NCBI GenBank assembly: GCA_937967805.1
Contig: CALBTC010000098.1
Location: forward strand, 1-7,105
DNA: 7,105 bases
From: an uncultured Anaerolineaceae bacterium
Lineage (GTDB): Bacteria; Chloroflexota; Anaerolineae; Promineifilales; Promineifilaceae
Reading direction: 5' to 3'
Shown here: piece after piece, positions 5,816 through 7,105 of the stretch
Layout of the letters: each line of letters opens with the position of its first letter
Numbering within the stretch: the first letter of the stretch is position 1
The notes under the pieces: model-generated
Database searches by the model: none
Seen by the model: the letters and a program-made list of their open reading frames with translations, nothing else
Told to the model about the DNA's origin: nothing
Program-made: the position numbers and the translations under genes

Positions 5816-5868
5816 ATGGCCGCGGTTTCTAACCGCGTAAAATTGGCGCAGTAAGAAACTGCGGCTAC
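5816..5868. repeat. 53-bp double-hairpin dispersed repeat, copy 2
   Basis: Same architecture and length as 3524-3576. The first hairpin CGCGGTT/AACCGCG (5821-5837) is a perfect 7-bp stem with a 3-base loop. The second, CGCAGT/ACTGCG (5847-5863), is identical in its arms to copy 1. The arms of the first hairpin differ from copy 1 on both sides, which suggests paired changes that keep the fold. It lies between the stress protein and the amidohydrolase. Confidence 0.7.
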
Positions 5869-5890
5869 AAGCAAAACCTGGAGCGATCTC

Positions 5891-7105
5891 ATGACTTATT
5901 CTCTCATCCACAATGGTACGGTAATTGATGGTTACGGCCGTACCCCCCTCAAAAACGGCGCGGTCCTCATTCGTGACAACAAAATCCAGCAGGTCAGCCG
6001 CAAAAGCGACATCCACCTGCCCGACAGCGATGTGCAGATGATCGACGCCAACGGCGGGCACATCCTGCCCGGCCTTATCGACACCCACGTTCATTTCATC
6101 TTTGACGGCGTCAACTTTGTTGAAGCGATGAACACCCCGTTCTCCCTCAACTATTACAAAGCGATTGGTCCCATGCGCCGCACCCTGGAAGCCGGCATCA
6201 CTTCCGTGCGCGACGCCGGCGGCGCAGATTTAGGCATGAAGCTGGCCGTGGAGCAGGGACTCATCGAGGGGCCACGGATGCAAATCAGCATCTCCGTCCT
6301 CACCATCACCGGCGGGCATGGCGACAGTTGGCTGCCTTCCGGCCTGGACTTTGGCCTGATCCCCGAGACGCCGGGCCGCCCCAGCGGATTGTGCGACGGC
6401 GTAGAAGAAGTGCGCAAAAAAGTGCGCGAAATCTTGCGCGCTGGCGCTGAGGTGATCAAAGTGTGTTCCACCGGCGGTGTCCTTAGCCCCACCGACCATC
6501 CCGAATTTACTCAGTTCACCCCGGAAGAACTGGAAGTGATGGTGCAGGAAGCCGCCTACCGGCGCGGCGTCAAGGTAATGGCCCACGCTCAGGGAGCGGA
6601 AGGCATCAAAAACGCGGTCCGCGCCGGCATCCACTCCATCGAGCACGGCATTTTTGTCGATGATGAGGCGATTGAGCTGATGCTGGAACGGGGCACCTTT
6701 TTGGTGCCCACCCTGCTGGCACCGCTGGCCGTGCTGGAGGCGGCAGAAGAGCTAGGCACGATGCCGGAATGGGGCGTGCGCAAATCGCGCGAGGTGATAG
6801 AGATTCACAGCGAAAACATCGGCAAGGCGTTTAAGGCCGGGGTCAACATCGCCATGGGGACTGATGCCGGCGTGATGAAGCACGGCACCAACCTGCGCGA
6901 GCTGGGCTTGATGTGCAGCGTCGGCCTGTCGCCGATGGACAGCATCGTGGCCACCACCAAAGTTGCCGCCGAATGCCTGGGCTGGCAAGACAAGGTCGGC
7001 ACGCTGGAAGCGGGCAAGCTGGCCGACGTCATCGTCACCAAAACCGACCCGCTGGCCGACATTCGCAGTTTGGAAGATGTGGACAATATTCGGCTGGTGG
7101 TGAAA
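5891..7105 (+). CDS. metal-dependent amidohydrolase, Xaa-Pro dipeptidase/imidazolonepropionase-like (C-terminus missing)
   Basis: The frame is open from ATG 5891 to the last base of the window (405 codons), so only a short C-terminal piece is missing. It belongs to the amidohydrolase superfamily, the COG1228-type group that includes prolidase-like and Xaa-Arg carboxypeptidase enzymes. The full metal set is visible: HVH at 66-68 in GLIDTHVHF, the probable carboxylated lysine K190 in AEVIKVCSTGG, H232 in MAHAQG, H252 in SIEHG, and D325 in MGTDAG. Other family marks are SVRDAGG, ITGGHG, LVPTLLAP and the late LEAGKLADVIV. An active, binuclear-metal cytoplasmic hydrolase of amide or peptide bonds is expected. 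The substrate cannot be deduced. GGAG at 5880-5883 with a 7-base gap fixes the start. Two repeats separate it from the stress protein gene, so it is probably transcribed separately. Confidence 0.93.
   Translation, partial: MTYSLIHNGTVIDGYGRTPLKNGAVLIRDNKIQQVSRKSDIHLPDSDVQMIDANGGHILPGLIDTHVHFIFDGVNFVEAMNTPFSLNYYKAIGPMRRTLEAGITSVRDAGGADLGMKLAVEQGLIEGPRMQISISVLTITGGHGDSWLPSGLDFGLIPETPGRPSGLCDGVEEVRKKVREILRAGAEVIKVCSTGGVLSPTDHPEFTQFTPEELEVMVQEAAYRRGVKVMAHAQGAEGIKNAVRAGIHSIEHGIFVDDEAIELMLERGTFLVPTLLAPLAVLEAAEELGTMPEWGVRKSREVIEIHSENIGKAFKAGVNIAMGTDAGVMKHGTNLRELGLMCSVGLSPMDSIVATTKVAAECLGWQDKVGTLEAGKLADVIVTKTDPLADIRSLEDVDNIRLVVK

Larger units (their letters stand above)
2074..5941. repeat. highly iterated palindrome ACGGCCGT (8 copies)
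   Basis: Exact ACGGCCGT starts at 2074, 2092, 2474, 2636, 3135, 3615, 5149 and 5934. Two copies are intergenic (2636, 3615) and six are within genes. Several extend towards AAACGGCCGTTT. The copy at 5145-5160 is the perfect 16-bp palindrome GGAAACGGCCGTTTCC. Near-copies ACGGCCGC occur near 1006, at 1421 and at 5092, and GCGGCCGT at 5331. In coding copies all three phases are used (K-R-P-L, D-G-R/Y-G-R, T-A-V). The element is therefore kept at the DNA level rather than by a protein motif. Confidence 0.8.

Noticed and set aside
6230..6646. 138-codon antisense frame within the amidohydrolase (also 6154-6492 and 6805-7086)
   Set aside because: The + strand carries a complete set of amidohydrolase motifs through the same bases. 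The antisense products are His/Ala/Gly-rich or Ser/Arg-rich shadows.
1..7105. CRISPR array, tRNA, riboswitch, insertion sequence or phage genes
   Set aside because: I saw no regularly spaced repeats, cloverleaf with CCA-type end, known aptamer core, transposase or integrase motif on either strand.

Overview
The window reads as ordinary bacterial chromosome of moderate GC content. It holds eight coding regions, one of them apparently broken, plus repeat-rich spacers. RNase J, a TPR_5-type protein, a TSUP/USP gene cluster, an Xaa-Pro-dipeptidase-like amidohydrolase and degenerate stem-loop and CTCTGTG-type dispersed repeats together suggest a free-living bacterium. My best guess is a Chloroflexota/Anaerolineae-like lineage, but this is an impression from gene content and style, not something shown by the sequence. 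There are no tRNAs, rRNAs, CRISPR arrays, transposases or phage genes.

Layout. Bases 1-81 are the tail of a membrane protein. Bases 82-284 are a regulatory spacer with a thrice-repeated CGGCAAT element, followed by RNase J (285-1925, +). A perfect 13-bp inverted repeat (1936-1970) separates RNase J from a convergent, unrecognised 190-residue gene (1973-2545, -). Bases 2546-2776 are a repeat-bearing divergent spacer with a plausible promoter for a TPR protein (2777-3268, +). Right behind it lies a small gene (3285-3516) whose reading frame is broken by one base. Bases 3517-3776 hold a 53-bp double-hairpin repeat and a good sigma70-type promoter. This promoter serves a tight three-gene cluster: a two-helix membrane protein (3777-4022), a TauE/SafE-type anion exporter (4027-4935) and a tandem universal stress protein (4960-5778). 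A second copy of the 53-bp repeat and another CTCTGTG-type repeat fill 5779-5890. A metal-dependent amidohydrolase (5891 onward) then runs off the end of the window.

How the genes work together. Only the 3777-5778 cluster looks like a functional unit: a small membrane partner, a transporter and a stress/nucleotide-sensing-fold protein, probably co-transcribed. RNase J is a stand-alone housekeeping gene of RNA decay. The TPR gene and the broken small gene are probably one transcript.

The most unusual signal is not a gene. The octamer palindrome ACGGCCGT occurs eight times in about 3.9 kb (about 0.1 expected in the whole window by chance). It lies in coding and non-coding DNA and in all three reading-frame phases, like the cyanobacterial HIP1 element. 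I did not find a convincing new multi-gene system such as a defence, secretion or biosynthetic locus.
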